Positions 1 through 15,400 of a stretch of DNA of 64,000 nt are shown here, piece after piece (positions within the stretch are counted from its first letter, which is position 1; every line of letters begins with the position of its first letter). The stretch covers positions 31,287,933 through 31,351,932 of the forward strand of contig NC_064439.1 of NCBI RefSeq assembly GCF_023343835.1, given 5' to 3'. The position numbers and the translations under genes are program-made. The DNA comes from Lagopus muta. Taxonomy: Eukaryota > Chordata > Aves > Galliformes > Phasianidae. The notes beneath the pieces are model-generated. The model was given only the letters and a program-made list of their open reading frames with translations, searched no databases and was not told the origin of the DNA.

Positions 1-1603
1 CACAGACTAATTGGCCAAGCTGCTCTCACCCAAAAGAGCAAAGAATGGCTGATTTTTTCTGCATGATGAAGGAAATAATAGACTCTTTCGATCTAACCAC
101 ATGTGTTTAGATGATTTGCAGGAACACAGCAAATTTGCCAAATCTGGCTGAAATCAGTGTGCAGGTTCATAGTTATTAGAACCAAATTGATAGATGGGTG
201 AACAAATTGGCTGAGTGGGCACGGTTTCCTTAAGAAAATGAACTAAAAATAGTTTTCTCTTTTGAATGCCCAAAATGTGGGGCTCTTTTCCCAGTGAATA
301 GATGTAAATAATTTTCTGCCATTATAAGAGAAATAAAGCTTAGCTATCTGCTCCAGATGAAATAACTCTGTAAATGGAAATTAGCTCCTAGAAAAACAAA
401 AGAATAAAGAGGCAAAATAGTTTCTAGGCTGGGTTGAAGCAATACGAGCACAGAACAGTATATTTCTGGTAAAATGCTGCCATGCTAGCCACCAGATCAA
501 GTAATTCTCATCTGTTTTAGTTCGTACACAATGCAGGCAAGAGCGTTTTAGTTGTTTAACCCATCCAAAACCAAAGCAACAGCAATCTCTTCCTGGTTAT
601 CTAGGGCAGAGGTAACTGTGAGCATGGTAGCTGTGCTGTCACTGCAGAAACTGCCATGCAGGCTCCATGTGAGCCAGCCTGAATGGGAAGGCAATGTATC
701 TGTGATCTCATGAGATACATTCCAGGCTTTATTGCATTAAGGTCACCTGGGTTTGCAGAACCTTGTACTGCCAAGTTGTTCGCTATATCTGTGTGAGCTG
801 ATGCCAAGTTTTGTAAGTTTCATGGTACTTCTGAAAGCCTAGAGGTTATTATCCTAATTCTTTTCACTTTGTAGTATCCCACCACTTTCTTGGAGTATCA
901 CAGAAATGTTGTTGCTGTTGCCTTTTGCTTTACAACTTCAGAAAATCTGAAGTCTTATAAAAACATAACACTGAACTATAAAAGGGCGACACAGTTACCT
1001 TGACAATAGAAACAGTATGGCAAATGCTATTCCTGGAAGTAGGTAACTGAACTAGATTTAATCTCTGGTTGATACTAACTCCTAATTAAGCATATTGCCA
1101 AGTGAAAAATACCTCCATTCACCAAGCAAGTGGGTAAGAACTTCATGGTGAACTGCGAGTGACTCTGACACAAGTGCTGTATGAGCATAGTCTGTTTTCT
1201 TGCATGACAGCAGCTCTTTCAAGGCCACAGGCTTGATAAAGACTATTCACATTTGCAGAACACCCACACTAGACAGATCAAAAGCCAAGAACAGGAGAAA
1301 GTGTTAAACACCACACTTTTGGTAAGCTTTCTGCTAAAAAGGGCTGGCTGTTACTGACTTCTGCTTTTAATTTGCACAGATCGCTGCACTAAGAGATCTG
1401 CTACTGAGATACATGCACACACACATATAGATGCATGCACACACACACTCTTCAGATCTGGGACTCCACCATTTGCTTACTGTAGCTGTCAGGGAGCTGT
1501 TCCCTTGCTAGGAAATGCTATTTTTTGCCAGCCTAAAATCTCAAGTGTCTGTGAAAGATTGTGTCTGTCTCTCAGGTGACTGCTGATGAGGGAACCAATA
1601 CAA

Positions 1604-1642
<39 letters not shown>

Positions 1643-4600
1643 AGCAACAGCAATTGGGACTAAAGGGAAAAATAACTTACTCCACTGGCAATAAAGCAAA
1701 TTAAGCCTGATGCCACACAAATATATTTTCATTGTCCTGAGCACTAATCTGTACATGTAACCCAACTCTCAGCTGTTTCTTCTAATATTGCCATTATGCT
1801 CCCAATCTTTGCCCTAAATCCTTCACTCCTTAAACTCCTCTTACAGTCCTTTCATCTGTTCATGCAACATCCAAAGCTCTACTTATGTTCCCTGCTTACA
1901 GCCTGCAGGCTTCTGCCCCCATCCAGTCACCTGACAGACCTTCACACTTCTGAGATCTCTGCCCAAACATTGCTCTTGGCTGACACTGGCTAACAGATGC
2001 ACAGCTCTAGAAGACTTTATTTCCTGAATATATGAAAGTGAAAAAACAACCAAACCAAACAAAAAACAACAAAACAAGCCAAACTACACAAACAAATAAA
2101 CACCAGAAAGAAAAAAAAATTAAACACACTGTATTCTCCCTTCTTCTCTAATAGGAATAAACCATTGAGAAGAGCGTGCAAACTTAGCATCCTTAAACAC
2201 TAGACAGTGAGAACCTATGGAAGTGAGAACCTGTAGAAGGGTTGGAGGGGCATGGTGCTCCAAATAAAAAAAAATATCACCCCAAATGTAGGGAAAATAT
2301 TCTCAGGCTCAGCTCTTTTTTTCTTCTTAACAAGGCCATAGTGTCACTTATGCCAAGGGTTTGTCTGAGGCAGAACTGAGTGGGACAGTATTCCTGCTGC
2401 CACCCTGGAACCCAGAGTGTGACGGTGGCTCCTCTGCAGCAACAGCACCACTCCTCAGCAGGAGAGGTGCAGGGTGACATCCAAAGCATTACTCATTCCC
2501 TTCTGCCTGCAGATAAGTGATGCCAGCAGTCCCTAATGCACTCCCTGGGCACTGAGTCCAAATGGCCCCTTGTGGCTGAAGCACCATGCAAGTTCTCAGT
2601 CTCAATTCTGATTCTTCCCAACCCAGCCTCCCCCAAATTGCAGGTATTGTCTGAAATGTCACAGGCACATCAACCTTATCACCAATAAAAAATTTTAAGC
2701 AACTTCTTGTCCTTAGCAGTGTTCTCGTGGTCTCTGCATGAACAGCAGCAACACCAGTGGCTGATAGATTGCTCATTGTAGGGAACCTCAGCAAATAAAT
2801 AATCATGTTAACATACTTCATTCAGTAGTAATAATAATAATAATGAGCTGTTTACATAAACACCTGGGTCACTTGTGTGGCTAAATATACAATGGATAGA
2901 AATTTCTTTCTTCACAACAATGTCCTAATAATAGTCCTTAATACTTTAGCAGAGTTCTGCACAAATATTTGTGTCCTGCAGATTCCAGGACAGGAGTCAT
3001 GTAAGTGTGAAACTCAGCTGTCAGCTCCGAAAACCAAGTACTGGTCTCAGTCTCAGCTGTCAGACATATGTCAGGGAATGGAACAGCACACAAAACATCC
3101 TTGCTGGAAGAGATTGCTATCCCTACTGCTAACATCATGGAGGAAGAAAGGGCAATAAGGATGATTCTTGTTTCCCATGTAGGTATATGAGTACCTTTTA
3201 AACATAACCTAAATCAAACAACAACAACAACAACAAACCATGAAACAACAGTTTGTTTCCAATTCAACATCAGAAGCATACAGCATTTTAAATTAGCCTG
3301 AGAAATGAGAAAGGACATAGTAAGATGTACTTCTCTCCTTTGATGCTCTATAAGCTGCAAAGTCATGATATTTACATGCTGTATCAAGCAGATTGAAGAG
3401 CTGCTGTCAGCCAATAGCAGGAAATAAATGAAAGGGTGCAAGAATATTTTTGGAGAGTCACAAAGAGAAAAGGCTTTGGCAGACTTCTGACTGATAAACA
3501 TCACAGCAGTTGTGAAGTCTTTCTAAGGATATGCTGGCTGTCATAAAATGTTTTGGCTTATAGGAAAATAAAAAAGACAAAATTCTCAAGTAAAGATCAG
3601 TACGAATAACTGGATTTAATGTCTTGGTTTCCTTAAGCAGCTCCAAACAAGTCAATAAGCTCTTGCTTCAAGACACATTTCTTGCACAGGTACTACACTA
3701 GAAATCTGGATCACAAAGATCTGCTTTTCTCCTCCTAGTGCTAACAAAATTATTACTGGAAAAGATTTTAGGTGCTTGGTTGTTTATTGAGCACTGTCCA
3801 TGATCTGGAAGATGCCAAAGAAGGCCAACCAATTTACAAGAACTAGAAATCTATTTGTGAGAAACTAATCAGAAGCTGTGCCGTGGGAGGATGGTGATTT
3901 CAAGTTAGCGATGACTGGCAGGATGGGAATACAACTTCGAACAGCACCTTGAATCTGGAACTCACATCCCAGATTTTTTAAGGAAATGTAGGCATTTTTG
4001 AAGAGACTATTCCAGAATCTAACTGAGGATAAGAAACAGCTGTGCTAGTAAGAAGAGGAGAAAATCCAAGGATTTTTTACCATATTTTTCTCTCTTCACT
4101 ACCCGGTGACATAAATTACAAGTCATGAATTGTCAATCTGAGTAATCATACCTCCATGTCACTCGGATCACTCCAATGGGGAAAAGTCTTTTCACTTACC
4201 TCCTGTATATATCCACACTCCAGCTGTCACCGAGGCCCTGGTTCTGTTCTGCTGTAAGCCCCTATGAGCTGCAGCCAGAAGTGCAACTGAAGAAACCTCA
4301 GTTTCTGAAACTGTTGTTGCCAGTAGAGCTCCACTGAAAGAACAGCTTAAAAGGATACATTTCTCCTTATTCTATGCATTTTTAATCATTCTATAGCCAA
4401 CTGTGAGAGTTCAACCTATTGTAGCTCTTGCAAGCTAATGGAGATGAGCCAATTTTTGCCACTCAGAGTCCTGGCTCTGTTTTTGCATTCCTGTCCTCCC
4501 ACTTGTTCTGTATTGTTCCACAAAAAAAACACCTCATGCTTAGGTTATTTATTTTCAGATGTGAAACTTTTCTCTCTAATTACAGTGAGAGAGTAGATGG

Positions 4601-7600
4601 ATGTGACTGTTCTATGTGAAATAATCTAATTGCAACATCATCTGCATTATTTCTGAAAAAGTCATCGACTCTGAATAAAGAAGGCAGTGAACGAAAGAGT
4701 GAAGTATTGGCATGTGCAGTAATTTCAAGGCACAAAGTAGTCCTGATAAATCAGGAATGTGAGTCAAATGTTTCAGAAATTTTGAAGATTTGGGCAAATT
4801 GTTTTCTGATGCTGCATGGAAAAAAACAAAATAAAAAGAAAACAAAAAATCCCTCCAGGCTTCTTGCTAATACAGTTTAGCATTATTTGTTTCCTTATAT
4901 AGCTTGCAGCCTACAAACTTTGCAAAGAGAGTCAAGAGTTGATGAGAGGGATGAGTCAGTGACTTAGGAAAGGAAAGAGGATTTTAGACACGTGGGGTAG
5001 CAGGTGTGATGCAGCAGTCCTTTGCTGTAGGACACTGCAAAAACGCAAAACAAAAGAGACTTAGGGTTTGTCTGCAAGGGGTTGCTCGGTAAGTTAAGAC
5101 AATTCACCTGACCATGGGAAGCCAAGTGTAGTAGAGCCCCAAATGGATGTTTTCATTAAGGATTAAAGTGGTCCTGATGTGACTAAAGTGGTCCTTATCC
5201 TGAGGGTCTTAGTCCATGGTGAAAGAGTGCCCTAAATTGAACCAAACACATTTTGCAGGATGAAATTTTCAACATACAAGTTTCTCCCTTGTTAAGTTAT
5301 GCTACCTGATTTCATGCTTCTGTTTGACTCACCATAGCACTGCTGATTTTCCCCATGAAACACAGCCTTAATTTAAGTAAAGATCATTTAGAGTGACAGG
5401 ACAGAAGGAGTCTTGGGCAAATTACAGCCACATGCTGCACTGGAAGTACTGGAGGTCACATAATATCACTCAGAGAACAGGTAAAAGCAGAGCAGAAACG
5501 CTGACCAAATATGCCCTGAGATAAAAATTCCAAGGCAGAAGCCTAGAGCAGCACACAAACTACTGTTCTTAGGGTAAACTGCCTCTGCTGACATAGGGAT
5601 CACCCTCTGTTTTAGCTGGGGTGACATTTTCCAGCCAGGGCAGATTTGCCTTCTTTCAAGAAATTGCCCCATGTTCTCTGGGGTGGAAAGTGGGGAATAG
5701 AAGGTAGGTAGGATTTTCCAGAGGCACTGTATATACACATCCATAGCTCTGGGTTAGTTATAAAGTGGTTATGAATATGGTGCTTTGGGAAGGAAATCAG
5801 TGTTATGATCACTTCCCTCTCTCATGATGCAAAATACACTATGGTACTTACAGATGGAGAGAATTACATTTCTCCTGACTTCCCCCGATAAATCCATCTC
5901 TGCAAGGCCTAAGAAGATAAACCCCAAAGAAGACAGGACAAACTGATCTTCAGGGCATATCCAGCTTTCAGGCTTCTGCACTTGGCTTCAGGACGGGATG
6001 TCAGCATCAGATGCATCAGCAGTGCAGAGCAGTACCCGTCTGCTGGAGCTTAGGCATGGCTGGAGTTCATTTTACATGGCTCCAGCAGCTGTTCCAGGCT
6101 ACTAGCTTCCTTATGGACAGCCAGAAAATGAAAATTGACATAAATAAAGGAAGAAAATATCAAATCCATTGTGGCTTCCACACTGGCAGCAGGGAGAGTA
6201 TGGAGATTGCTCCTGACACCTGCTTCACTCTTGTTTTAAACTTCACCATTGATGAAGATACAGAAACTTGTATTTCTAATGAGGAAAGCTGAAACTCAGA
6301 CTCTTCTAGAAACCATACAGTTTGCATCAGTCTTTGAATATTTTGATATGCTTACCTAGTCTCATAACGTGTACTTACTTGCAGTTTGAGATTGAGTACA
6401 GTCTACTTCTGCTATCAGTTGCAGCAAACGTTTTCTCCGTTCTGGCTTCTGCATGACCTGAAGTGTGTGGGAGATATTTCCATCCCAGCTTCACTCATGC
6501 TGAAGAATTAGGCCCCAGGCTCTGCAGATCAGCTGCCTCCTCCAGCAGATACAGGCATAAGAATTCCAACAGTGTTCTCATCTGCCTACATAATGGCTTA
6601 TAAGTGAAGAATGTTCCCATGGCCAGAGCTGGGCTAATGTCAGAGATGAATGTGTGGGGCTTGAGCAGTCAGCTTTCTGTGTGACAGTAAATAAGGGCAG
6701 TTTGGAGTGATGGGTCCAACCAGGTCTGCTCAGTGCTAGGACAGGAGCAGGTTGGTTACAGGTAGGGGAATGCAGCATCTGCTGATAGTCTCAGTGTATA
6801 GTGCAGCTCATCAGACACAAAAGCAGACTGCAGGGGCTGTTTTGGATCTTGACTCTCTTTCATGTTGTGGGATGTCGGTGGACAGATCTAAGCATACAGG
6901 AAAGGAGAACCTCCTTCCTCTGTGCTATAGTGTGTTGGTGTGGCAATCAGGCCCAGTACATTGGAAAGGACAGGTAAGAAATTTGTATAAGAATTTGAAA
7001 TAAGAAACACGCACAATTGTGACTATAAGAAACAGAGGGGATACAAATCTGATTCTCCCTGCATTAAGATGGATCATGCTGGCCTGACAGCACTGAGACA
7101 GGAACCCTTCTTGTTGCACTTCTCTGATCAGGGAAGAGTTTTTTGAAGAGAAGAGCAGACAGCATGACCTTTCACTTTAGCTGTTGAGAAATCAGTTATC
7201 TTTCTGCAAAGACAAAGCAAAGTACATCCAGCAGAGAGAAAGCACCCTTGCAGCTAGGTTAAATCCACAGCCTGCAGAACTAAGTGAGATGGTATTAGCA
7301 TTCAGCCTCTTTAAAGCTTTCTAATCCAGGTGTCATGGAGGAAACAGTCTTACCTGCTCAAGAAGAGGGAGAGGGAGAAGGAAGAATAACAGAAATGAAA
7401 ATGGAATGTAAAGAAGGACAATGCAGAAAGGACAGGCTGGAGAAAGAACGGTAAGTTTCAGGTATAAACTAAATCCAGTGACATGATGTTGTCTCCTTTC
7501 TTTTTCTTAGCAGAATTAGGATGATAGAAGCTCATTACTCAGGAAAAAGTAGATGAGAGCCCAGTTATATTACAGTACATTTCAGGAAAAGGTAAAACTA

Positions 7601-9188
7601 GGGTAATGCTTGTCAGACTAAATTCTGAGTGCCAACTTGGACTTCTAGCGTCAGTACCAAACAGCAAACTCAAAGGGTGCTAGCTAGAATGGTTGATCCC
7701 CTCACTGATTTTCTTCAATATTAAGGCCTGATTCGGAATTTATAGCAGGAGTCAATTTGATATCTTGTTGGATTTGTTTGCCAAACATTATTTTAACATA
7801 GGCTGTAGGCAGCATATTCTTTACAGATTAAATTTTGTGGGCTTTTCTGCCCTTAGCTTTTTCTGACTTACATAAAAAAAGATCACAGAGTAAGCAGAGA
7901 CTGACTTTTGCTGTATGAGACCCCTTGCAGTATAGTCCACAGACAGAACACCAGCTATGCCCTTGTCAAGAGCATCCTGCCCAGAGCACGGTGCAAAGCT
8001 GCCCTAAGGAGGGCTGAATCTTGGTCAGGATCTCGCAACAAACAACAGCAAGAATAAATCATGGCCATTTTCATTTTAGTTGTCCTTTAAGAAGCAAATG
8101 TCCAGAACATTTGCAATGTGTTCTTCAAAGGACATTATTGAAGGTTAAGCAGCACTATGTACATTCTGGTCATTGAGTTTAGGAGACACGGGGAAGAAGA
8201 TATTGCTGTCTTCTCAACTGCCCATTATACCTCTGCATCTAGGCATTAATTACTGTTGTCTAGATAGAAGTGATTTACCTCAAAATAAATTACATGGTCT
8301 GTGATCAGCAAGATACTGTTCAGTTTTAGATTCGATTTTCGAGTTTATTTCTGCACTTCAATACTTGCAGTATCATTACCATACAGTGCCAAAAAGGATT
8401 TCTTGTCATTTGGCTAGAAGAAAGTGAGTGTTCCCGAGGAAACAGCTTCATTACTGCATTTATGGATAGCACATCCAACATGCAGCCCTTGTGTTGTGTA
8501 AATCATACCTCATGCATAGTTAGATATACACTATTGCTCATTTAGGCTATTCTTACTTGCCCATAGCTCTAATAAGCTAAGCATTAACAATGATTTATGG
8601 AGCTGCACTCAGGATGGAATTTGGCACAATACTCTTTTTCTCTCAGGACAGGCAAAGCCTGGCATAACAAAAAAGATTTTCAGCCATCACTGAGAAGGTT
8701 TATATTCTATCTCACCACATTAGGCCTATCTAATCCTGAAAGCTTTCTGAACAACATGTGGAGGTGCAGTGGATCTTCTACCAATGTCCTTCTAATGTAG
8801 CTTTTAGGAGAACTGAGACTTAATGCAGCATGGTGACAAGAGTGGAGCAAACTCAATAGCACAACATTGCAGCACAGACTATGATGCCTACAGAGTTCCC
8901 CAGGCATTCCCTGACAGACTGCTCTGCCCCAGACCTGCTCTGCTGCTTCACTTGGAATGAAGGAACAAAGTCCTGCTGTGCTCAGGATGGAGGAAGAACC
9001 GAATCAATACCATATTGGTGCTCCAGGGCAGCCACTGCCACCCACCAGCCTGGCCTCTCATGGAGAAGCCTGGTCGAGAAACAAAGGTGTGAAGATCTCC
9101 TGATCTCACTGTGAGTGATAAAGCCCTTTAGAGCTGCTGAGGCCACTGTGCATGAATTGCCAATTGGCAGACTTAGCTAGGAACATGC
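1..9188. other. Non-genic DNA, left flank
   Basis: No open frame in this stretch resembles a known protein, and none shows a chain of splice-compatible exons. It is AT-rich with small simple repeats: a short CA/CACA stretch near 1411-1448, a TAA run near 2827-2843 and a CAA run near 3220-3237. By synteny it should lie between CYCS and OSBPL3. An untranslated OSBPL3 first exon could be hidden here, but nothing in the sequence shows one. Confidence 0.6.
1602..1643. repeat. (AAAT)n microsatellite
   Basis: About ten uninterrupted copies of the tetranucleotide AATA/AAAT. The length suggests it is probably polymorphic. No gene lies nearby. Confidence 0.95.
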
Positions 9189-9420
9189 AGGCAAGGGGGC
9201 AGGCAAGGGGGCAGGAAGGAAAGAAGAGAATGGAGAAGGGAAGAAGGAAGAAAAACGAAAGAAGGAAGGAAAAGAAGTGAGGAAGGGAGGAAGCGAGGAG
9301 GGGAGGAAGGAAGGGAGGAAGGAAAAGGAAGGAAGAAAAAGGAAGGAACAAAGAAAGGAAGGAAGGGAGGGAAAAGGGGAAGGGGGAAAGGAGGGAAGGC
9401 AAAGGAGAAAGGGCAAAGGA
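9189..9420. repeat. Polypurine (GGAA/AAGG-rich) tract
   Basis: For about 230 bases the plus strand is almost only G and A. It starts with two copies of a GCAAGGGGGCAG-like unit and continues as irregular GGAA, GGAAG and GGGA units. The reverse strand is open only because polypyrimidine sequence lacks stop codons. Such tracts can form triplex DNA and often expand. Confidence 0.9.
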
Positions 9421-12400
9421 AAACTTCTTTACTGATTTTGCATGAATCAGTCTAGAAGACTGTCCTAACCCAGCACACTTTCACCCAGGTCATCAACCTT
9501 GGCCTTACAAACACACTCATGCCACAAGAGGCTCATGAAGGTTAGAACAAACGTTACATAGAGTGGTGTTTGCAGATCATCTCCACTAAGTACAGCTTAA
9601 CAACAGCATTGTCTAGTGTAACATGGATATTAAGTGCAAGAGTGACTCACTGAAAACTGCTGACTGTATTCAAACAAACAGTCTAGGGAAGGAAGCACAC
9701 CATTACCCATTCACTCATGGGGCAATATGCTGGGTAGGCCAAATGTCCTACTCCTTCTATGATTCTTCCTTTCATCTTTGACTGTTTTATGTCTGGGTGA
9801 ATTTTTTGTTGCCTTTCTCACACTTTTTCAAGAAGTCTGGTCTTTTCAAATTTCATTTGCTTTCCCCACTCCCCTTTCCTAAAATCTTCTGCTTTTGTTC
9901 TCGATATCCCTTCAGTTCTGTCTCTCAATAGATGTTGTCAGGTCTGCCTCTCAAATTTCTATATGATCACTTCAATATCTGTTCTTCCCTCTCACTACCT
10001 CATCCTTTTCTCCTTTTCTTCCTGAGGAACGGACTCTTGAGGACATTCTTTCTCCATGAAATCTCTTAGCCTTCCCTTCACCACTTTCTTGTTTCCCTTG
10101 CTCCTTTCCTCCCTTCAGTTTTCACCCTTTTATTCCAGTGCCTCTGCATTTCTCCATCAAGAAGGCACTGGATAAGCAGCTTACCCATAACCTTCCTGTT
10201 GCCCCCACAGTTTGTACTGACTCTTCCCCCCATGGTGTATACACATGGTATTGTTTAATGGCCATTATTATTGAAAGCACTGGTAGAAAATTAAATGTGA
10301 GTAACAAGGTGAATATTTGAGACACAAACATACATCTTCAGTTTCTGCTGTTAACTGATACAGTACTCTGTCCTCTGACTAGGTCTTGCTGATTTATTGT
10401 CTCCACTCCTTCACTGCAATAGCAGAAGGACAGGCTTGCTCTTATCTTGACTCGCGGCATTATTTATTCTCCTGTTTTCTTCTCATATTTCTTTAAACTT
10501 CATCTTTCATCCGTTTTAGTATGGCAGTGACAGTGCTCATCTCCCTTACAGATGAGACCTCTGCCTCTGTTAGGATGTGGTGGCAGCAAGTGACACTTGT
10601 GCAACTTCTCTAACTGCCTAGGAAAGGTCTGCTTTCCATCATCTGCTCCAGATCCAGGCATGGCAAAGGAAGCTCCTTGCAGATCTGCAGCGCCTTGGGC
10701 ACCTCAGCTGCTGAGAGGTACTCCCAGGTTTCAGATCCTCTGGGTTCTCTATGTCACAGTGAGATGTGCTTGGTCTGTGGCCACTCAGCCCCAGGCAGGA
10801 CACAGGGGCAGCCAATCGGCCCTCCCTCTCCTCTCACAGTCCCTAAAAGCGCAGGGAAGGCTTGTGCAGATGGTTATCTTCCCTTTCTGTCTGCAAGTGG
10901 CCTATCTGTACGTTTTCTTGTCCAAAGATCTGTTCCCAAAAATGTACAACTGAGGAGAGAGTTGGCAGGGACACCAAACCAGTTACCTCCAGTGCTTCTC
11001 TGCAGGATTTGAGTTCCAATTTCTGCACCACTTCAAGCTTAATGGACCTCCTGTCTTTGCCACCTCTGCTTCAAAGATGCACTTTATGCAGCCAAATTCT
11101 TTCCTCTCTGCTTTTACATCAGCATACATTTACATTATGCCTTACATTTATGCCTAGTATGTATCACTGTAGAAGATAAGAGAATCAAGTCTTACAACTG
11201 TAAGCATGAAGTCCCCACAGATGCAATAGCATTCTTACCCACTTTGATTTTTTTTTCTATAAGTAAAAGGTAATTGGAAAAGCCTAATTAAAATTGATCC
11301 TTATTTTCTGAAACACTGAATGATGCTGTCTTCAATAAAAGTTGTAGCAATTATTCATGTAACAATCACAAGGCTGAAGAGCAAAAAAATATCATCAACA
11401 CAGCTAAGAAATATGATTGCTATTGTTTTGCTGTCTCAGAAAGCAATAATAGTCTTAGAGAGCAATGTTATTCAGTTAGTTAGTTCAGTAGTATTATTCA
11501 CTTAGGTGGCTTGCATGAGATCTGTCTCACTGTTCCCGGAAAGGATAATGTCACAAAAGCTGAATCTCATGGTAAAAGCAGCTATGACAACTACTTAGGA
11601 GAGGACTCTGCTGTCCAGATGGAAATAAGAAATCTGCACTCAATCCAGTCTGTGGTATAAAGATGAGGATAGAGAAGAACCAGAAGGACACAATCCAATC
11701 CCATCGTTTCCAAACTGAGCCATTCCTAAGCAAAGCTATAAAAGCCACAAAGGAAGAAAATTTAGAATCTGTTTTTTTTTTCTACAGTGAAGTAAAAATA
11801 AGAGAACAAAAGACAATTTTTTTAGAAAGATGCTGGGCAACAAAATTAGCTCAGAGACTTGTGATCTTGGCTGTGGTTTTAATTATATATGAACATCAGT
11901 AAATACTAAATGTTCTGGAAAATTCCTTTTTCAAATTCAAAAAAATATGAATGCAATAACAATTCTTCATATTGTTTTAAAGAGCATTGCCGTAGTCTCA
12001 AATGCTTTTAGACCTGTGCCTTAAACGAGCTGTTGGTGCATGTTAGTTTAAATATTCAAAAAGTTGTTGTCATTTAATGAAATACAAGCCAAAGTAGAGC
12101 CTGCCTTCCCGTAAATGCTAACTTTTAATGCTGTTAATGAAGTCATGTTCTGCTAATGCATTCAATAATTCTCTTGGAGCAGAAACCATAGCTTTCTGGA
12201 TTTCAGTCTATAGCTGTGGTGTCATCCTTTTTGATACTCATAGCTGCTCCTAAGTTGCAGAGTAGCCATTAAGCTTAACAGCAAAGACAGGAAAGACAGT
12301 AAAGCTGTATGCTGGAGATGATTACCAAAGCCTTTATTACTTGAATGCTTAGAAATGGGGAAGCGCTGCAAGCTCTAAATCCCACAAAAGCTGATTATTT

Positions 12401-15400
12401 TCCACTTGAGCTTCATCTACATTGATAAAATGATGCATATGAAAAGTAAAAATGGAGCTGCAAAAACAGGATTTCTGAATACAATAGTCCTGAGCTGGGT
12501 ATCTTTATCCAACATCCTACTTATCAGTTCTGATCTACCAGGAGTCATTACTTTAAGGCATTACTTTAAAAATATATATTAAAAAAAAATCAGTGCAGCA
12601 AGCCTGAAGTTATTATCATAGCAACTTACATCATGCAGGTTTTTATTCACTAGTACAAACACTGAGGCAGCAATAGAATATAACTGTATTTGAGATAGCA
12701 ATCAGTGAGCAAATAGCAGAGCCATACAAAGACAAGATTTCATCCAGAAGAAGTAGACAAACCACTGTTTCAGAAGGAGCTGGAAGAAGAAGTCTGTTAC
12801 CCATTAGACAAGTTCTTTCTGAATTGACTGTTTAATGTTGGATAAAGGAAGGATGAAGCACTGATCTCTCTAGAACAGAAAGCTGGGATTCCAGGTAAAG
12901 AATGTCTTTCAACAAAGTTTAGTTATTAAATTAGATTTTCTGGCTATCAGAGACTCAAGACAACAGCAGTGAAATGTTAACTTCAATTAAAGTATTGCAC
13001 TACCTCTGCTGTGTCTTCCCTAAAACAGAATTCAAACAAGTAATAGAAATACTGATGTCTGAATGTTTCCAGGGCAAACTTTGAAACTATAAGGAAAATA
13101 ACCTTGAAAAGGCCGTACCAGGAAGTAGCTATAAAAGTTGAAAAACTAAATGCTAAGCCTTCAGGCCTGACATGCATACATCAGCTTTGCAAGCCCATAC
13201 TGAGCACCCTGATGCCATGATCTACACCCAGCTTTCCCAGCCAATTCAATGCTTGGGAAGATAGCTCTCATTTTGGTCTTGGTAACAGGGAACTAACACT
13301 AACCAAGGTCAACTCAGAGTAAATCTTTACCACTGAAGTGTGAGTATAGCAGCCATGTTTGAGATATGTCTACATGAACACAAAAATTTCCAGTTGGCAT
13401 CTAACATTTTTTAGGATTTCTTAAGACTGACAAGAAATAAACAGCTGAGAACACAACTTTAACATATTTTGTATAAACTTTGTGAAATTACTGACATTTG
13501 CATTTTCCATGATTAAACATATATTGGCAGGTTCACAGTTTCATATATCCAGTAAAGCATAAGGAAACACATAGTATTTTTTTTAATTGACCAAAATGCA
13601 TTAAATACTTACAAATTACTTGTATTACTATGTAGTTGCTGCTAAGCCTGGGAAGATAGAACTCCACCCACTTCCAAATATGAAACAAACACATCATATT
13701 TGTCTGCAGTTAGAAAGTTAAAAGTATTTAATTTTACAGTTGAAAGTGGACACCATCCTGGGAGAAATGAAATCTCCTATTTATCAAATGAAATCCCTGC
13801 ACCTCTTGAAAAGAAAACTTCACAGACTGGCACAAGACTGCACAGACTCAGCCTCATTCCATCTACTGAATAAGTATTACTGGAAAAGATGGGCTGAAGC
13901 AACAAAACACCAGGCTTTCCTTTAACAGGTGACTTCACAAAAAGGAAGAATGTTTCCTCCTCTGTGGATGGAAAGTAACTGCATGAACAAGTCATGGGAA
14001 ACAGAAACTCCCACCATTTGTACTGTGAGCACAGTTATGGGAAAGTGCATTATACAGTGGTCAGAGTTCATGAGCACTTTTCCCGCTTCCACACTGGCGT
14101 GTGTGAGAGAGACAAGAGCCTTGGTTAAATCAAAATAATAATAATAAAAAAAGAACAAGCTATAGTGTTCATGCAGGAGCTCTGCTAAAAATAGCTTGAA
14201 ACAAGCATTTGCTAGCTGCTAGCTAGGTTTAGCAATCAGTACAGCAATATATTTGTTTTTCTGTGGACATGTAGCCATAAAATGAAACTCTCATATAGAA
14301 TTTCATTGTGCTAGAATAAAGCTTTTGCTTAGATTTCTGCATCTGCTTTACTGAAAGTTAGGAAAAATGTATTAGAAACCTTTTGATTTTGAATGCTGTC
14401 ATAAATCACATGCTTGATATTTGCTACTATTTTCAGTGAACTTATAAGCTCTAGAATGACATGTCCAGAAATGAAGAGAAAGTGAGTCTTTGATATGTGC
14501 CAAGAAGCAGAACTTCCACAGTAAAGTAATAAGAATTTATTACCTAATAATTACCAATAGTTGAAGTCCCTGAGTCACTTTCCAGTAGGATAAATGGGAA
14601 GAAATACAAATTCCTTGTCATTATATTATTATATTTTTCTCCCACAATGAAGGGACTGCTGGAGACATGGAGACATTTGTTCTTACAAAAAGACAAAACA
14701 AAAAAAATTCACCCAATCTACCATAAAAACCACTCAAACCACTTCTCAAACTTGGATGATGTTACAGAATATAATGAGCCCAATTATTCCAGTAAAACAA
14801 ACGAGTGATTGGATTGCCCAAGAGAGACCTGGAGAAATCAAAGACTAGGCAGGAGAAGTCATTGCTCCAGAGAACGTCCCATATTGCTCTCAAAAGTAAC
14901 AACCAAAATCTGTAACCTAGAAACCTAAAACTAGATAGAAAGGAAATTGTAATGCAGTAGAAAGAAAATCGCGCCCAGCAGGAATATCAGTGGAGACTCC
15001 CTTCTTCCTTTTGGAAGGAGCCAAACATGCCCAAGAGCTGGTAGAATTCCTGCTCAGCCAAGCAGAAGAAGAGATGCAGTGAGAGGAGACAGAGGGGCAG
15101 TGGAGACGCTAATGCTAACGGGCAGTGGGAAGATCAAAATCAAAGATTGCTCTGGGTGGCAAAACATCTCCCAGCATACCAGCCCAAACTGGAAACGCTC
15201 CCAGGCGTAACCCTCACATCACAGTGCACCAATTGCTAACAGCTTCAGCTAAGGTGGTTGTGGCCATTTTTCCTTCTGGGAATATCAAAGTGCTGTACAC
15301 AGCACTGATTTACACTAAGAAATCCTTTTCTAAGAAGGGCTTTTTAATTCTCCCCCAGCAAGCAATCTACCATACACCCATCTCTTCTCTATTCCTGAAC

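Noticed and set aside
9106-9416. Two overlapping reverse-strand frames rich in Pro, Ser, Leu and Phe
   Set aside because: Direct translation of the polypyrimidine strand of the purine tract; not a gene.
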